Positions 49,519-58,743 are shown, numbered from the stretch's first letter. The stretch: DNA of 64,000 bases from Peptoniphilus equinus (GCF_027921445.1 NZ_CP115667.1:62001-126000), one strand, 5' to 3'. Notes: generated by a model from the letters alone, not told the origin. Made by a program: numbers and translations.

Positions 49519-49552
49519 ATGACAAATTAGTTACAAAATAGACAAATTTGTA
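49519..49552. promoter_or_regulatory. Candidate WalR box 2 and adjoining inverted repeat
   Basis: ATGACA-AATTA-GTTACA (49519-49535) is the WalR repeat read on the other strand, with one mismatch. It runs into GTTACAAA...TTTGTAAC (49530-49552), an inverted repeat. The same GTTACAAAAT-GACAAATTT block occurs at box 1, so the motif is duplicated around the promoter. Confidence 0.5.
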
Positions 49553-49573
49553 ACTTAAGTATAGGAGGCTGCA

Positions 49574-50575
49574 ATGAATTTAAACTCAAATCACTGGAGA
49601 AAGAAAGCCGTGAGTTTTGCACTTGGCGGTGTGATTCTTTCCTCGATGCTCACGATGGGTTTTAACACCGTTATGAGTAAGGAAGTGAGCTTGATAGTAG
49701 ACGGGAAAGCCCAAAAGGTGGTCACGTATACAGAGACCGTCGCAGACTTTTTAGACAATGAAGGTATTGTTCTGGATGATCAGGACGTGGTGGAACCGTC
49801 ACTGGATACCCTGATCACAGATGACATGGACATTATTATCAAAGCGCCAAAGAGCTATAAAATTACCGACGGTACGAGTCAGTACATAGCGTCCGCCATT
49901 GGTGATACGGTGGGCGAGGTGATTGCAAACATCGGCATTCACTTAAATCCTTACGACGTGGTCACACCTAAAGTGACGGCGCCGGCCAAACCCAACCAGC
50001 CTATCGTGATTGAGCGGGTTCGCAAAGAAGCTTTCGAGCAGACCGTTGCCATTGCCTATGAGACACAGTCACGGGACAATCCTGAGATGTATCAAGGCGA
50101 GTCCAAAGTGATCCAACAAGGTCAAGAGGGTGTACGTCGGGAGCAAGTTCAAAATACCTATGTGAATAATGTGTTGGTATCCATTGATGTGTTGGCTTCC
50201 GCAGTGGAGCAGGAACCGGTAACTCACGTTGTGGAAAATGGGACGAAAGAAAAGCCGAAGACGGTAGCACCTAACGGTGTGAACGCGAAGCGTGTCATCG
50301 TGATGCAGGCAACGGCTTATGATCCGAGCGCCGGCTCAAAAACCGCTATGGGCACTCGCGCTCGTGTCGGAGCTGTAGCGGTGGACCCTCGGGTGATTCC
50401 TCTCGGGACTAAGCTCTACATTGAGAGCATGGACGGATTTCCAACTTACGGCTATGCCGTGGCGGAAGACACCGGCGGGGCCATCAAGGGGAACCGTATT
50501 GATCTGTTTTACGGGTCTCACGCTGAAGCAATCCGCTTCGGACGCCGCAACGTCAAAGTTTATGTATTAGAATAG
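49574..50575 (+). CDS. YabE/YocH-like wall protein (DUF348, G5, 3D domains)
   Basis: This 333-aa exported protein has an N-terminal signal/anchor helix (about 12-32), two DUF348-type ubiquitin-like repeats (SLIVDGKAQKVVTYTETVAD and the DGTSQYIASAIGDTVGEVI region), a G5 segment (QGQEGVRREQVQNTYVNNVL) and a C-terminal 3D domain (MQATAYDPSAGSKTAMGTRA, the three Asp in AVDPRVIPLGT, AEDTGGAIKGNRIDLF). The 3D domain is related to lytic transglycosylases, so it probably trims peptidoglycan. Bacillus yocH, a 3D-domain gene, is a classic WalR target, which fits the candidate boxes upstream. AGGAGG precedes the ATG. Confidence 0.93.
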   Translation: MNLNSNHWRKKAVSFALGGVILSSMLTMGFNTVMSKEVSLIVDGKAQKVVTYTETVADFLDNEGIVLDDQDVVEPSLDTLITDDMDIIIKAPKSYKITDGTSQYIASAIGDTVGEVIANIGIHLNPYDVVTPKVTAPAKPNQPIVIERVRKEAFEQTVAIAYETQSRDNPEMYQGESKVIQQGQEGVRREQVQNTYVNNVLVSIDVLASAVEQEPVTHVVENGTKEKPKTVAPNGVNAKRVIVMQATAYDPSAGSKTAMGTRARVGAVAVDPRVIPLGTKLYIESMDGFPTYGYAVAEDTGGAIKGNRIDLFYGSHAEAIRFGRRNVKVYVLE

Positions 50576-50588
50576 TTTTCGTAAAAAA

Positions 50589-50611
50589 AGAGCCTTCGGG
50601 CTCTCTTTTTT
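50589..50611 (+). terminator. Terminator of the 3D-domain protein gene
   Basis: GAGCC-TTCG-GGCTC and a run of T. Confidence 0.9.
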
Positions 50612-50654
50612 TGCGGGGATGGCGTGGGATGACAGGGAAGACGTCCGAGAGAAG

Positions 50655-51599
50655 TCAGGAGGATTTGTAACGACGGGGACGCTTAAAACGGTAGGGCGGG
50701 CGATCACGCAGACTTAAGAGGAGAATACTCACCAACACCAAACCCATGCCGGCAAGATCCAAGGGGTGGAAGGAAGCGCCTAGGAGCAGGACGGAAAAAA
50801 GAACCGATGCCACGGCTTCCAGTCCGGAGATGAGACCGCTGGTGGTGGGGCCGAGGATGGCGGCACCGATGATAAAGAAGGTGTAGGCCACGATGGTCCC
50901 GATGAGGACAATGCCGATCCAAGCCGGCAAGAGCGACGGCGTTGTTGTGAACGACAGCTTCCATGGGCGAAGGATGGGCAGGCTTAGCAGGCCTGCGAGG
51001 AGCATCGCAAGACCAATGACACTCAGTTTGTTGTAGGACAAAAAAAGCTGAGAAGGCAGCATGACATAGCCCACCACACCGAAGGCGGAGAAGAAGCCCC
51101 AAAAGAGGCCTGAAGGGTCGATGATCAGCGTGTGCAGGTTGAGGTGGGTGGTGAGGACGGTGATGCCAAAGATAGCAAGGATCACGGCACTTACTTCGAT
51201 AAATTTCGGCAGGCGTTTTTCCAACAGACACACCACGGCGACCAGCATGGCACTGGAGAGAAACTGAAGGATGGTGGCAGTGGGAGCATTGGTATAATAG
51301 ATGGCGTGAATGTAGCCGAACTGAGACGTAAAGACGCCGCCAAGACCGAACGCTAACACCCGAAGCAAATCCTTTTTATTTTTTAAGAGATTTACGGCGT
51401 CGTTTGATTGAAAAGAGGATATAAATAAAAGGACAACGCCGGATAATAAAAGGCGCACAGAGACGATCAGACGCGGCGGTATGCCGGCGTTCATAAGGAC
51501 TTCGCCGCAGATGCCGGAGAAGGCCCAACTGATGCATCCGATGACGGACAGGCTATATCCTTTCATTTTTTCATTGGGGATACGGTGTAGTGATTTCAT
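50655..51599 (-). CDS. EamA/DMT-family transporter
   Basis: This 314-aa protein has ten helices in two EamA repeats. GCISWAFSGICGEVLM opens the first, and a second repeat ends near the C-terminus (SVLLLGASFHPLDLAGMGLVL). It belongs to the drug/metabolite exporter superfamily; the substrate is unknown. AGGAGGAAAA precedes the ATG. It is divergent from the DUF3783 gene. Confidence 0.88.
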   Translation of the reverse strand: MKSLHRIPNEKMKGYSLSVIGCISWAFSGICGEVLMNAGIPPRLIVSVRLLLSGVVLLFISSFQSNDAVNLLKNKKDLLRVLAFGLGGVFTSQFGYIHAIYYTNAPTATILQFLSSAMLVAVVCLLEKRLPKFIEVSAVILAIFGITVLTTHLNLHTLIIDPSGLFWGFFSAFGVVGYVMLPSQLFLSYNKLSVIGLAMLLAGLLSLPILRPWKLSFTTTPSLLPAWIGIVLIGTIVAYTFFIIGAAILGPTTSGLISGLEAVASVLFSVLLLGASFHPLDLAGMGLVLVSILLLSLRDRPPYRFKRPRRYKSS

Positions 51600-51652
51600 T
51601 TTTCCTCCTGTCTGTATTATACTATAGGAGATGCTTTATGGAAGGAGAGCAC

Positions 51653-52192
51653 ATGAATAAACAATTTTTCTACTATGGATTCAGTCCTGAACGGGAAGCT
51701 GTGCTGCAGGCGATTGCGGCATCCTTTGACATCGATGCCATGGCGATAGACGATGAGGACACGAACCAAAAAGTGGGTTATATCTTCGGCATGGAAGGCT
51801 TCGAACGCACTGAAGGCGACGGCGAGGCACACAGTGCGGAGTTTGTCATCTTCAGTTCCTTTGACAGAAATGAAATGGGCCAGTTTCTCATGGCGCTGAA
51901 AGAAGAAGGCATCGTCATTCCGTTTAAGTGCGTGCTGACCGAGACAAATGCCGCGTGGACGCTGTCGTATCTCATGGCCCATGTGGCCGACGAACACGAG
52001 ACCGTGCTCATGTACAATGACTTGTCCAAGCTTATCAAACAGGCGCAAGGGGCACTGGATCAAAACTATGACGAGGCGCTGTACCACGCCATCGGCTATG
52101 CCCTGTCCATTCGGGAACTGACAGATTTGGATAAAGACGATATTACCGTTCGTTACAATAAATTGGAGGAGGTACTCCGTGCACACAAATAA
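51653..52192 (+). CDS. DUF3783-like protein
   Basis: This 179-aa protein contains FVIFSSFDRNEMGQFLMALK and IPFKCVLTETNAAWTLSYL, the pattern of the DUF3783 family, whose function is unknown. The second half is helical. The start is the ATG at 51653 after GGAAGGAG; the ATG at 51638 lies before that site. It overlaps the aminopeptidase gene by 14 bases, so the two are coupled. Confidence 0.82.
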   Translation: MNKQFFYYGFSPEREAVLQAIAASFDIDAMAIDDEDTNQKVGYIFGMEGFERTEGDGEAHSAEFVIFSSFDRNEMGQFLMALKEEGIVIPFKCVLTETNAAWTLSYLMAHVADEHETVLMYNDLSKLIKQAQGALDQNYDEALYHAIGYALSIRELTDLDKDDITVRYNKLEEVLRAHK

Positions 52193-53435
52193 TTTTATCG
52201 ATTTTTTAAACGCATCTAAAAACCAATACTTTGCCGCCAAGAATTTGGAAGCACTTCTGGTGGCGCAAGGCTATAAAGAGCTGAAAAGCACCGAAGCGTT
52301 CACTTTGGACGGCGAAAAATTTTTCCTTCGCTTGGACGATACCGGGATCCTCGCCGTTAACATCGGAGCCGACGCCGACCGTTTTAACATCGTGGGCTCT
52401 CACACCGACTCTCCGGCATTTCGTATTAAGGCCAACCCGGTGATGAAAAAAGAAGGCTGCGTCTTGCTGAACACAGAAGTGTACGGCGGACCGATCTATT
52501 CCACCTGGCTGGATCGACCGCTGAGCATCGCAGGCCGTGTGAGCGTCTTGGAGGAGGGCCATGTAGTCATGAAGCATGTGGACTTTGAAAAACCGGTCTG
52601 CACCATTCCGTCTCTGGCCATTCACATGAACCGTGACGTGAACAAGGGGTTTGAACTCAATCCACAGACCCACCTGTTACCCCTTGTGGGGATGGATCAT
52701 GAAGGCATGACCGAAACCGTTTTGCTTGAGCAAGTGGCGGCGTTAGTCGGCGGTGAGATTTTAGACTATGATCTCTACCTTTATGACACTCAGCCGGCGG
52801 ATCGTATCGGCTTCAATGAAGAATTGATTCAATGTGGCCGTCAGGACAACCTCTTTATGGCATACACATCACTGATCGCCTTTTTGGAAGCCGGCGATCA
52901 CACGGCCATCAATGTCTTTTTGGCCACGGACAATGAAGAAGTGGGCTCCACATCCTATGCCGGCGCCGATTCTCCGGTGCTCGGGCGTCTGTTGGAGCGC
53001 TTGGCACTTGCCCTCGGCAAAGACCGTGATGAGTATCTTGCCATGATCGAACGCTCCTTCCTCATCTCGGCCGATGCGGCTCACGCTGTGCATCCAAGCT
53101 ATCCGGAAGCGGCGGATCCGACCAACCGTCCGAGGCTCGGGGCAGGTCCTGTCATCAAGTATGCGGCGAACCGTGCCTATACGTCAGATGCGTACAGTGC
53201 CGGCCGTTTTATCCACTACTGTAACTTGGCGAATGTACCGTATCAAACCTATCACAACCGCAGCGACAAGAAGGGCGGTTCCACCATTGGGCCGATATCC
53301 ACATCTCAAATCGCCATTCACTCTGTAGATATCGGGATGAGCACCCTGGGCATGCACGCATGCCGTGAACTGACCGGCGCGAAGGACGTGGATTACTTTA
53401 TCGATGTGTTCAAAGTGTTCTACGAAGAAAACTAA
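52179..53435 (+). CDS. M18 family aminopeptidase
   Basis: This dizinc aminopeptidase (418 aa) has metal and catalytic positions of the M18 (aspartyl/leucyl aminopeptidase) family: VGSHTDSPAFRIK (His-x-Asp), TDNEEVGSTSYAGA (the Glu pair), ISADAAHAVHPSY, and a late STIGPIS...VDIGMSTLGMHA. It starts with GTG at 52179, with GGAGG 5 bases upstream inside the previous gene. It would release N-terminal amino acids for a peptide-fermenting cell. Confidence 0.94.
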   Translation: MHTNNFIDFLNASKNQYFAAKNLEALLVAQGYKELKSTEAFTLDGEKFFLRLDDTGILAVNIGADADRFNIVGSHTDSPAFRIKANPVMKKEGCVLLNTEVYGGPIYSTWLDRPLSIAGRVSVLEEGHVVMKHVDFEKPVCTIPSLAIHMNRDVNKGFELNPQTHLLPLVGMDHEGMTETVLLEQVAALVGGEILDYDLYLYDTQPADRIGFNEELIQCGRQDNLFMAYTSLIAFLEAGDHTAINVFLATDNEEVGSTSYAGADSPVLGRLLERLALALGKDRDEYLAMIERSFLISADAAHAVHPSYPEAADPTNRPRLGAGPVIKYAANRAYTSDAYSAGRFIHYCNLANVPYQTYHNRSDKKGGSTIGPISTSQIAIHSVDIGMSTLGMHACRELTGAKDVDYFIDVFKVFYEEN

Positions 53436-53574
53436 GAAAGCAAACAAGGCGGACACAGCGTCCACACAGGCATAAGATCCGGCGTGACGGACGTGAGACA
53501 AAAAGGCGTTGTGCTTCGCCGCAAGGTATTGAATGCTCACAACGAGGCACTGGTATCGGGTGCATAACGACAAT

Positions 53575-53612
53575 AAAAAAGGACTGCAAGGTATTTCTTG
53601 CAGTCCTTTTTT
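53575..53612. terminator. Bidirectional terminator between the aminopeptidase and surface-protein genes
   Basis: GGACTGCAAG and CTTGCAGTCC form a perfect 10-bp stem flanked by A and T runs. The 140 bases before it hold no gene. Confidence 0.9.
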
Positions 53613-53642
53613 ATTTGCCCGGTGTTGAACCCGGGTTTAGCG

Positions 53643-56024
53643 TTAGTTGTAAATATCAAATGCCTTGTTGGTCAACTCAGTCCACGTTTCTTCCATCGTG
53701 GCGGTGTTGGCGGCGCGTTCATATTCATGGCCGTGCACCGCTTCCATGATGTTGTAATAGGCCCAATGGGTGTGATCCAAATCAGTAAAGACATCTAAGC
53801 GGTCTTGATGTGTGTCCACATAGGCTTTATCGGCAGCGCGGCTTAGCATTTTATCGGTGATCGTTGCGACTTCAGCTCTTGTGATCGGCTGTTCCGGTTT
53901 AAAGGTGCCGTCAGGGAAGCCGTTGACCCAGCCTAAGGCGACGGCGGATTGAATATATTTGTACGCCCAGTGACTCTCATCCACATCACTAAAGGTCATA
54001 TCTGCTGCTTTCATGCCGGTGAATCGTGATGCCATAGCTGCGAACTCCGCTCTGGTAATAGGTGCATTCGGTCCAAAGTTACCGTCGGGATAGCCCGTGA
54101 TGATCTTCTTGTCGTTCATAATGGCGATGGCATCGTGGTACCAATCCGCATTGGCGACGTCACTAAAAGGTGCATCAAACGTGTCGGTGCGCGACGGTTT
54201 ATTTTTCATCAGCCGTGCAAACATCATGGTGACTTCACCGCGCGTCATTGAGGCGTCGGCTTCAAAAGTATGTTCCGGATAGCCGAAGAGGTATTGATAA
54301 TGATCCTGTGTATTTAAATGGGACACGTCATTCGGTTTTGATGTCACGATAGGAACCCAAGGGTTCGGGACATCGTCATCTTTGGTGTTGGTCACGGTAA
54401 AGCCGTCAAGAGCACTGCCGCTGTATGTTACTTTGTAGTCATGGCCTGAAGCATGGAATTTACCGTCGGTTTCACCAACTTCTTGCACTGAGTAGCGATA
54501 CAGGTTGTCGTTAGCGTCTTTTACAGGCAGGTCTTTCCAGAGATAGTCATAAGTGTAACGGCCGTTGTCGATGCGTTCTGTAATCTCAGGATTCTGTGCC
54601 ACCAACTCCCGATCGCCCTGCGCCGTGTGGCGATATAAATTCAGCATCACGGCAAAGTGGTCGGGATTTTGTCCCAGCCATACTTTTTCTGCATGAATAG
54701 TGGTGAGCTCAGGCTCTACAGGTGTTGCGCCTTTGGCGACATTGGTAAAGGTGACAGGGGTCAAATTTGCAATCGAACCGATTCGTTGCTCTTGATTCAA
54801 ATTAGCATAATAGGCAGCGGCTTCGTCCACGGTGTTGAAAATCATGAATTCAAATACTTCAAAGGCAGAGCCGGCGCCGGTGAAGTAAATATCCAAAATT
54901 TTGGTGTCGTTGTTGGCTTCAAAATCTTCGCCCGCCGGGGCTTCTCTTAAAAGGAAACGACTGACGGAATAAGTATATTGGCTGGTCTCTTGATTAAATT
55001 GATCATTTACCGCTGAGATTTGAGCTTTTAAAGGGACGAGGTCGTGCTCGCTGAATAAAGGCATGGCGATGGATTGATAGGTGCCGTCCGGATTTTTCGC
55101 TTCATGAGTATAAAAAGGTCGATGTACTTTATACAATTCCGCAAGCCAGTTTTCTACGAAATCGTGCCCGAACCCTGGATTCACGGTGTTGCCGTCGTCG
55201 TCAACAGAGAAGAAAGGTTCGTTATTCAATAAGAAAAGTTGGTTGTTATCCACATTCTTCAGTAAACCGTAGTCGGGATGGGTGTCATTCCACGGATAAT
55301 CTTCAGGATCCTGCGGCGAAAATGCAGCGAAGTCAAAAGGCGGCATCATGTAGAAGGCATCATTAAAGGCAATAGTATCTTTTGGCCAGGTAAGGGAATT
55401 TTCCACATTTTGTAAATAGGCGTCCTCATAGGCGCGGCGAGGACGGCTTAAAAGTTTACCGTTGCCGTTTTCGCCTTCACCCCAAAGGTAAGAAAATGCG
55501 TAGTTTTGAATAAACCTTTCTTTTTCTTTGTGTTGCGCTTTGTAGAGCTGCAGTCTGGCCCAATATTCGTCGAAGTCGTCGTCAGCATCCAATACCGGCT
55601 TGGTATCGGCGTTATAGGCATCCATCACTTCGGTCAGTGCTTGATGGTAGCGGGTCGGCTCGGCGCTTAAAGGATGCTGTGTTCCGAACTCCACGTGACT
55701 AAAAGGCACCGTCTTTTGATTGGGATCGACAAATGCGCCGGGGCGAATCACTACCGTCCCTGTAGGATTGCTATAGGGCGTTGCAGGCAGATAGCTGTCC
55801 AGTTCTTCGGCGTCCATGGTCTCTACCACGAAGTCAAAAGCTGTTTGGGGGATTTCCGTGGTGTGCAAAGCACTGAGATCTAAAGTTTTCTCATACAAAA
55901 ATTGTTTCGAAAACGTCGTACTGATCGGAACCGGATCCTCCGAAACGGCTGCGTGTGCAGACATAGGCAAGGCCAACTGCAATAGGCACACACAAGCCAG
56001 GCATAGTGCTAAAAACTTCTTCAT
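53643..56024 (-). CDS. SLH-anchored surface protein with pilin-like and Cna_B domains
   Basis: This 793-aa exported protein has a signal peptide (cleavage after AHA, residue 25). A pilin-like beta domain follows (about 35-100, with TAFDFVVETMDAEEL), then a large unrecognised middle region rich in Asp and aromatic residues (about 110-430), a Cna B-type domain (about 443-548, YRYSVQEVGE) and three S-layer-homology repeats (about 577-760: TRGEVTMMFARL, YPDGNFGPNAPITRAEFA, FPDGTFKPEQPITRAEVA). There is no LPxTG signal; the SLH repeats would hold it to wall polymers. Cna_B domains often carry internal isopeptide bonds. GAGAGGTG precedes the ATG. It is a single gene. Confidence 0.88.
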   Translation of the reverse strand: MKKFLALCLACVCLLQLALPMSAHAAVSEDPVPISTTFSKQFLYEKTLDLSALHTTEIPQTAFDFVVETMDAEELDSYLPATPYSNPTGTVVIRPGAFVDPNQKTVPFSHVEFGTQHPLSAEPTRYHQALTEVMDAYNADTKPVLDADDDFDEYWARLQLYKAQHKEKERFIQNYAFSYLWGEGENGNGKLLSRPRRAYEDAYLQNVENSLTWPKDTIAFNDAFYMMPPFDFAAFSPQDPEDYPWNDTHPDYGLLKNVDNNQLFLLNNEPFFSVDDDGNTVNPGFGHDFVENWLAELYKVHRPFYTHEAKNPDGTYQSIAMPLFSEHDLVPLKAQISAVNDQFNQETSQYTYSVSRFLLREAPAGEDFEANNDTKILDIYFTGAGSAFEVFEFMIFNTVDEAAAYYANLNQEQRIGSIANLTPVTFTNVAKGATPVEPELTTIHAEKVWLGQNPDHFAVMLNLYRHTAQGDRELVAQNPEITERIDNGRYTYDYLWKDLPVKDANDNLYRYSVQEVGETDGKFHASGHDYKVTYSGSALDGFTVTNTKDDDVPNPWVPIVTSKPNDVSHLNTQDHYQYLFGYPEHTFEADASMTRGEVTMMFARLMKNKPSRTDTFDAPFSDVANADWYHDAIAIMNDKKIITGYPDGNFGPNAPITRAEFAAMASRFTGMKAADMTFSDVDESHWAYKYIQSAVALGWVNGFPDGTFKPEQPITRAEVATITDKMLSRAADKAYVDTHQDRLDVFTDLDHTHWAYYNIMEAVHGHEYERAANTATMEETWTELTNKAFDIYN

Positions 56025-56138
56025 TTTACACCTCTCATTTATTTATAGTTGTATAGTAGCACATTTTTACTTTAGATACTTATCAAATAATGTTTTTATA
56101 GGGATAAAAGCTGAAATTTTACAAGCGGGTCTTTGCTG

Positions 56139-56852
56139 TTAGACACCCATGCCGCCGTCCAAGGTGAAAATTTGACCGGTGGCATAGGTTTGTTCAGCGA
56201 GATACAGGGCAAAGCTCGCAATTTCATCGGGGCCTGCCATACGCCCTAGAGGAATGTTCTCCAGTATGGCGGCCATGTCCGTGTCTGTGTAGCGATCCAT
56301 CATGTCGGTCTCTACACAGCCGGGGGCAATGGCGTTCACTATGATGCCGCTGGGAGCAACTTCCAAGGCAAGGGAACGGGTCATGGCATCGATGGCGCCT
56401 TTGGTCATGGCATACGCCACTTCGCAGGATGCGCCCCGAGCGCCCCAGATACTTGAGATATTGATAATAGCGCCGGATTTTCTCTCAATCATAGAAGGCA
56501 GCACTGCCTGCGTGACATAAAAGGCACCGGTGACATTGACGGCAAAGAGATTCTCAAAGGTGATGGGCTCCGTGTGCTGGAAGAGTGTGGTTTCACTGAT
56601 GCCGGCGTTATTGATGAGGACATCAATCGGTCCGGTTTCCAAGATGTGTGCGACGGCGCGGCAGATGGCGTCGTGGTCGCGGAGGTCGACGGCGTAGGTG
56701 TGCATGCCTTGTGCGGCAAGCGTCTTTGCCGCGGCCTCACTCCGGTGATAGAAAATATGGGTGTTATAACCGCGCGCTAGAAAGGCCAGGGCAAGACTGC
56801 GCCCGATGCCCCGCGCACCGCCGGTGATGAGGACGGATTTAGTAGGTGACAA
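56139..56852 (-). CDS. SDR-family reductase (FabG-like)
   Basis: This 237-aa short-chain dehydrogenase has TGGARGIG (cofactor loop), NNAG, the catalytic Ser in NISSIWGARG and Tyr-x3-Lys in YAMTKGA. It is close to 3-oxoacyl-ACP reductase in form, but the substrate is open because no fatty-acid genes are adjacent. It starts with TTG at 56852 (GGAGGG lies upstream), overlapping the lipid-kinase gene by 14 bases. Confidence 0.88.
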   Translation of the reverse strand: MSPTKSVLITGGARGIGRSLALAFLARGYNTHIFYHRSEAAAKTLAAQGMHTYAVDLRDHDAICRAVAHILETGPIDVLINNAGISETTLFQHTEPITFENLFAVNVTGAFYVTQAVLPSMIERKSGAIINISSIWGARGASCEVAYAMTKGAIDAMTRSLALEVAPSGIIVNAIAPGCVETDMMDRYTDTDMAAILENIPLGRMAGPDEIASFALYLAEQTYATGQIFTLDGGMGV

Positions 56853-57687
56853 GATTTAACCCTCCTTTGTGGACTTTGAAGTCCAGCCGGTCCGTCTCGA
56901 AGATATCGCCGTCCACGTTAGCCAGAGTGGGCGTATCAAAAAGAAAGGTGCCGGAGTCGGCTGTGGTGAAACTGATGTAAGGCGACTTGTGGTACGTCCC
57001 CTTTTTGTATTGAAAAACGAGGCGAGGCAACAGCTGCCACGGGACGTCTTTGGCCAGAACCACATCGAGCTTTCCGTCGGCAATATTGCAGGAGCCGGGG
57101 TGAAAGCCGCCGCCGTAGTAGCCGCCGTTGCACACGGTGCCCAGAAGCAGCGGGCCGTCAAAATAGGACACGCCGTCTAATGTGATGTGGGCATGGAGTA
57201 CGCGGCGTCGTTTTAAAGCGGACATCACACCGAAAAGATAAGCCCGAGCTTTTAGCCATGGCCGTCGCTGTAGGATTGCATAGGTGTCGGCGAGCACTTC
57301 CGTGTCCAAACCGAAACTCATGACATTTAGACCGATGCGGCCGTTGACTTCGTAGAGATCCACAGGTTTTACTGTGGCGTGTTTGACAGCGTCAATCGAA
57401 AACGGCACGGCGAGGCTTTTGTGAAAGTCGTTGGCAGTGCCCATGGGGATGACGCCCAGAGCAGCGGGTTTGTCTTTAAGTTGTCTTGCGGCCTCGCTGA
57501 GACTGCCGTCACCGCCGAGCACGAAGATGCGGCACGGTTCGTCGGCGTGGCGTGCGACGAGTTCTTCCAAGTGGTGAGGATGGGTGGTTGTATAAAAGAC
57601 GGCGTCAGGAAAGGCGTCTTGAAGTTGTCTTGTGGCCTCGGGAGAGGTGCGGCCTGCGCCGAGGCTTGTGATAAAATAAGTAGTCAT
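56839..57687 (-). CDS. Diacylglycerol/lipid kinase family protein (YegS/DgkB-like)
   Basis: This cytoplasmic 282-aa kinase phosphorylates lipids or a related alcohol. VLGGDGSLSEAARQL, GVIPMGTANDFHKSL and NVMSFGLDTEV are the nucleotide and substrate motifs of the DAGK catalytic family. I start it at the ATG at 57687 (MTTYFITSLGAG). The open frame extends 47 codons upstream but has no ribosome site and no family match there. TATGAT lies only 7 bases before this ATG, so a leaderless message is possible. Confidence 0.85.
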   Translation of the reverse strand: MTTYFITSLGAGRTSPEATRQLQDAFPDAVFYTTTHPHHLEELVARHADEPCRIFVLGGDGSLSEAARQLKDKPAALGVIPMGTANDFHKSLAVPFSIDAVKHATVKPVDLYEVNGRIGLNVMSFGLDTEVLADTYAILQRRPWLKARAYLFGVMSALKRRRVLHAHITLDGVSYFDGPLLLGTVCNGGYYGGGFHPGSCNIADGKLDVVLAKDVPWQLLPRLVFQYKKGTYHKSPYISFTTADSGTFLFDTPTLANVDGDIFETDRLDFKVHKGGLNLVTY

Positions 57688-57730
57688 AAAACTATCATAG
57701 TCGAACCTCAACGTAATATCCATAAAGTTA

Positions 57731-57759
57731 TTGAAAATAAATAGTGGATTTATTATAAT
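57731..57759 (+). promoter_or_regulatory. Promoter of the first leader/amino-acid ABC operon
   Basis: TTGAAA (57731-57736), 17-base spacer, TATAAT (57754-57759). Transcription would begin near 57766, 26 bases before the leader ORF. Confidence 0.85.
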
Positions 57760-57791
57760 AGTTCCAATGTTTTTAAAAGGAGGCCTTAATC

Positions 57792-57875
57792 TTGGGTTAT
57801 AACAATCTGAAGAGCACGTGGAAAGCACGTCTTTCCCAACCCATGAGATCGATCCTCAAGGCGGATCGTCACTAA
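57792..57875 (+). CDS. Leader peptide 1 upstream of amino-acid-binding protein (27 aa)
   Basis: TTG start at 57792, preceded 8 bases earlier by a perfect AGGAGG (57778-57783). The 27-codon product has KSTWKARLSQPMR at its centre and ends in TAA. A related ORF lies before the second binding-protein gene (60259). The shared positions are N-x-KS-x-W-x-AR-L-S-x-x-MR, and codons differ silently at Ala and Arg, which argues for a translated peptide and not only an RNA. It ends 21 bases before the binding-protein ATG. TCCCAA in the leader (57834-57839) can pair with TTGGGA (57884-57889) at the ribosome site of that gene. Function unknown. Confidence 0.65.
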   Translation: MGYNNLKSTWKARLSQPMRSILKADRH

Positions 57876-57896
57876 CATATAACTTGGGAGGAATTT

Positions 57897-58742
57897 ATGA
57901 AAAAATCATTAAAAGTATTACTGCTCATGATCCTTGCATTGGGCCTTGTTGCCTGCGGATCAAGCACTACCACAACGGAAACTACGACTGAAACAACTAC
58001 GGAAACCACAGAGACCGCTGATGCGGCTACAGGTTCTGCGCTTGAAAAAATCAAAGCTGACGGCAAACTCGTTCTCGGTACCAGCGCAGATTATCCGCCG
58101 TATGAATGGCACCAAATTGACGGCGCCAACGACGAGATTGTCGGCGTGGATATTGAAATTGCAAAGGCCATTGCTGAACACCTCGGGGTGGCACTGGAAA
58201 TCAAAGATATGTCCTTTGACGGTCTGATTGCAGCATTAAATGTCGGTGACATGGACATGGTGCTCGCCGGTATGGCCGCTGATGAAGAACGGGCAAAAGT
58301 GGTAGACTTTTCTGACGCCTATAACGAAACCGAGCAAGTCCTTCTCGTACGTGAAGAAGATAAAGATAAGTACACTTCAGCTGATCAACTGAACGGGCTG
58401 AAGATCGGTGTGCAGCTTGGCACCACGCAGGATGCTTATGCCAATGAAAACTTTGATGCAGAAGTCACCGCCCTTCAAGACAACAACAATTTGGTCATGG
58501 AGTTGAAGAACAAGAGTCTGGATGTCATCTTTTTCTCAAAGACGGCGGCTGAGAAATTTGCGGCTATGCAAGATGGTCTCGTTGTCGTCGATATCGGTGT
58601 ACCAAATGAACCCGGTTTCTCTGTGGCAGTAAAGAAAGGCGACACTGCCCTGCTTCAAGAAATCAATACGGTCATTGCCGAGTTAAATGCCAACGGGCAA
58701 GTGGAACAATGGCTTGATCAGTACATGAAGCTGGGAGAATAA
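57897..58742 (+). CDS. Amino-acid ABC transporter substrate-binding lipoprotein 1
   Basis: This 281-aa SBP_bac_3-type binding protein has a lipoprotein signal (LGLVACGSS, Cys about 19), a Thr/Glu-rich linker (about 22-42) and the polar-amino-acid binding fold: LVLGTSADYPPYEWH, VGVDIEIAKAIAEHLGV, MDMVLAGMAADEERAKVVDFS and LKIGVQLGTTQDAY. It opens an SBP-permease-ATPase operon behind the leader peptide. GGAGGAATTT precedes the ATG. It probably binds a polar or basic amino acid; the exact one is not readable. Confidence 0.93.
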   Translation: MKKSLKVLLLMILALGLVACGSSTTTTETTTETTTETTETADAATGSALEKIKADGKLVLGTSADYPPYEWHQIDGANDEIVGVDIEIAKAIAEHLGVALEIKDMSFDGLIAALNVGDMDMVLAGMAADEERAKVVDFSDAYNETEQVLLVREEDKDKYTSADQLNGLKIGVQLGTTQDAYANENFDAEVTALQDNNNLVMELKNKSLDVIFFSKTAAEKFAAMQDGLVVVDIGVPNEPGFSVAVKKGDTALLQEINTVIAELNANGQVEQWLDQYMKLGE

Positions 58743-58743
58743 G

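Noticed and set aside
57760-57896. Lysine or other known riboswitch before the first binding-protein gene
   Set aside because: The repeated block keeps a translated frame and no known riboswitch core is present. I read it as a leader peptide.
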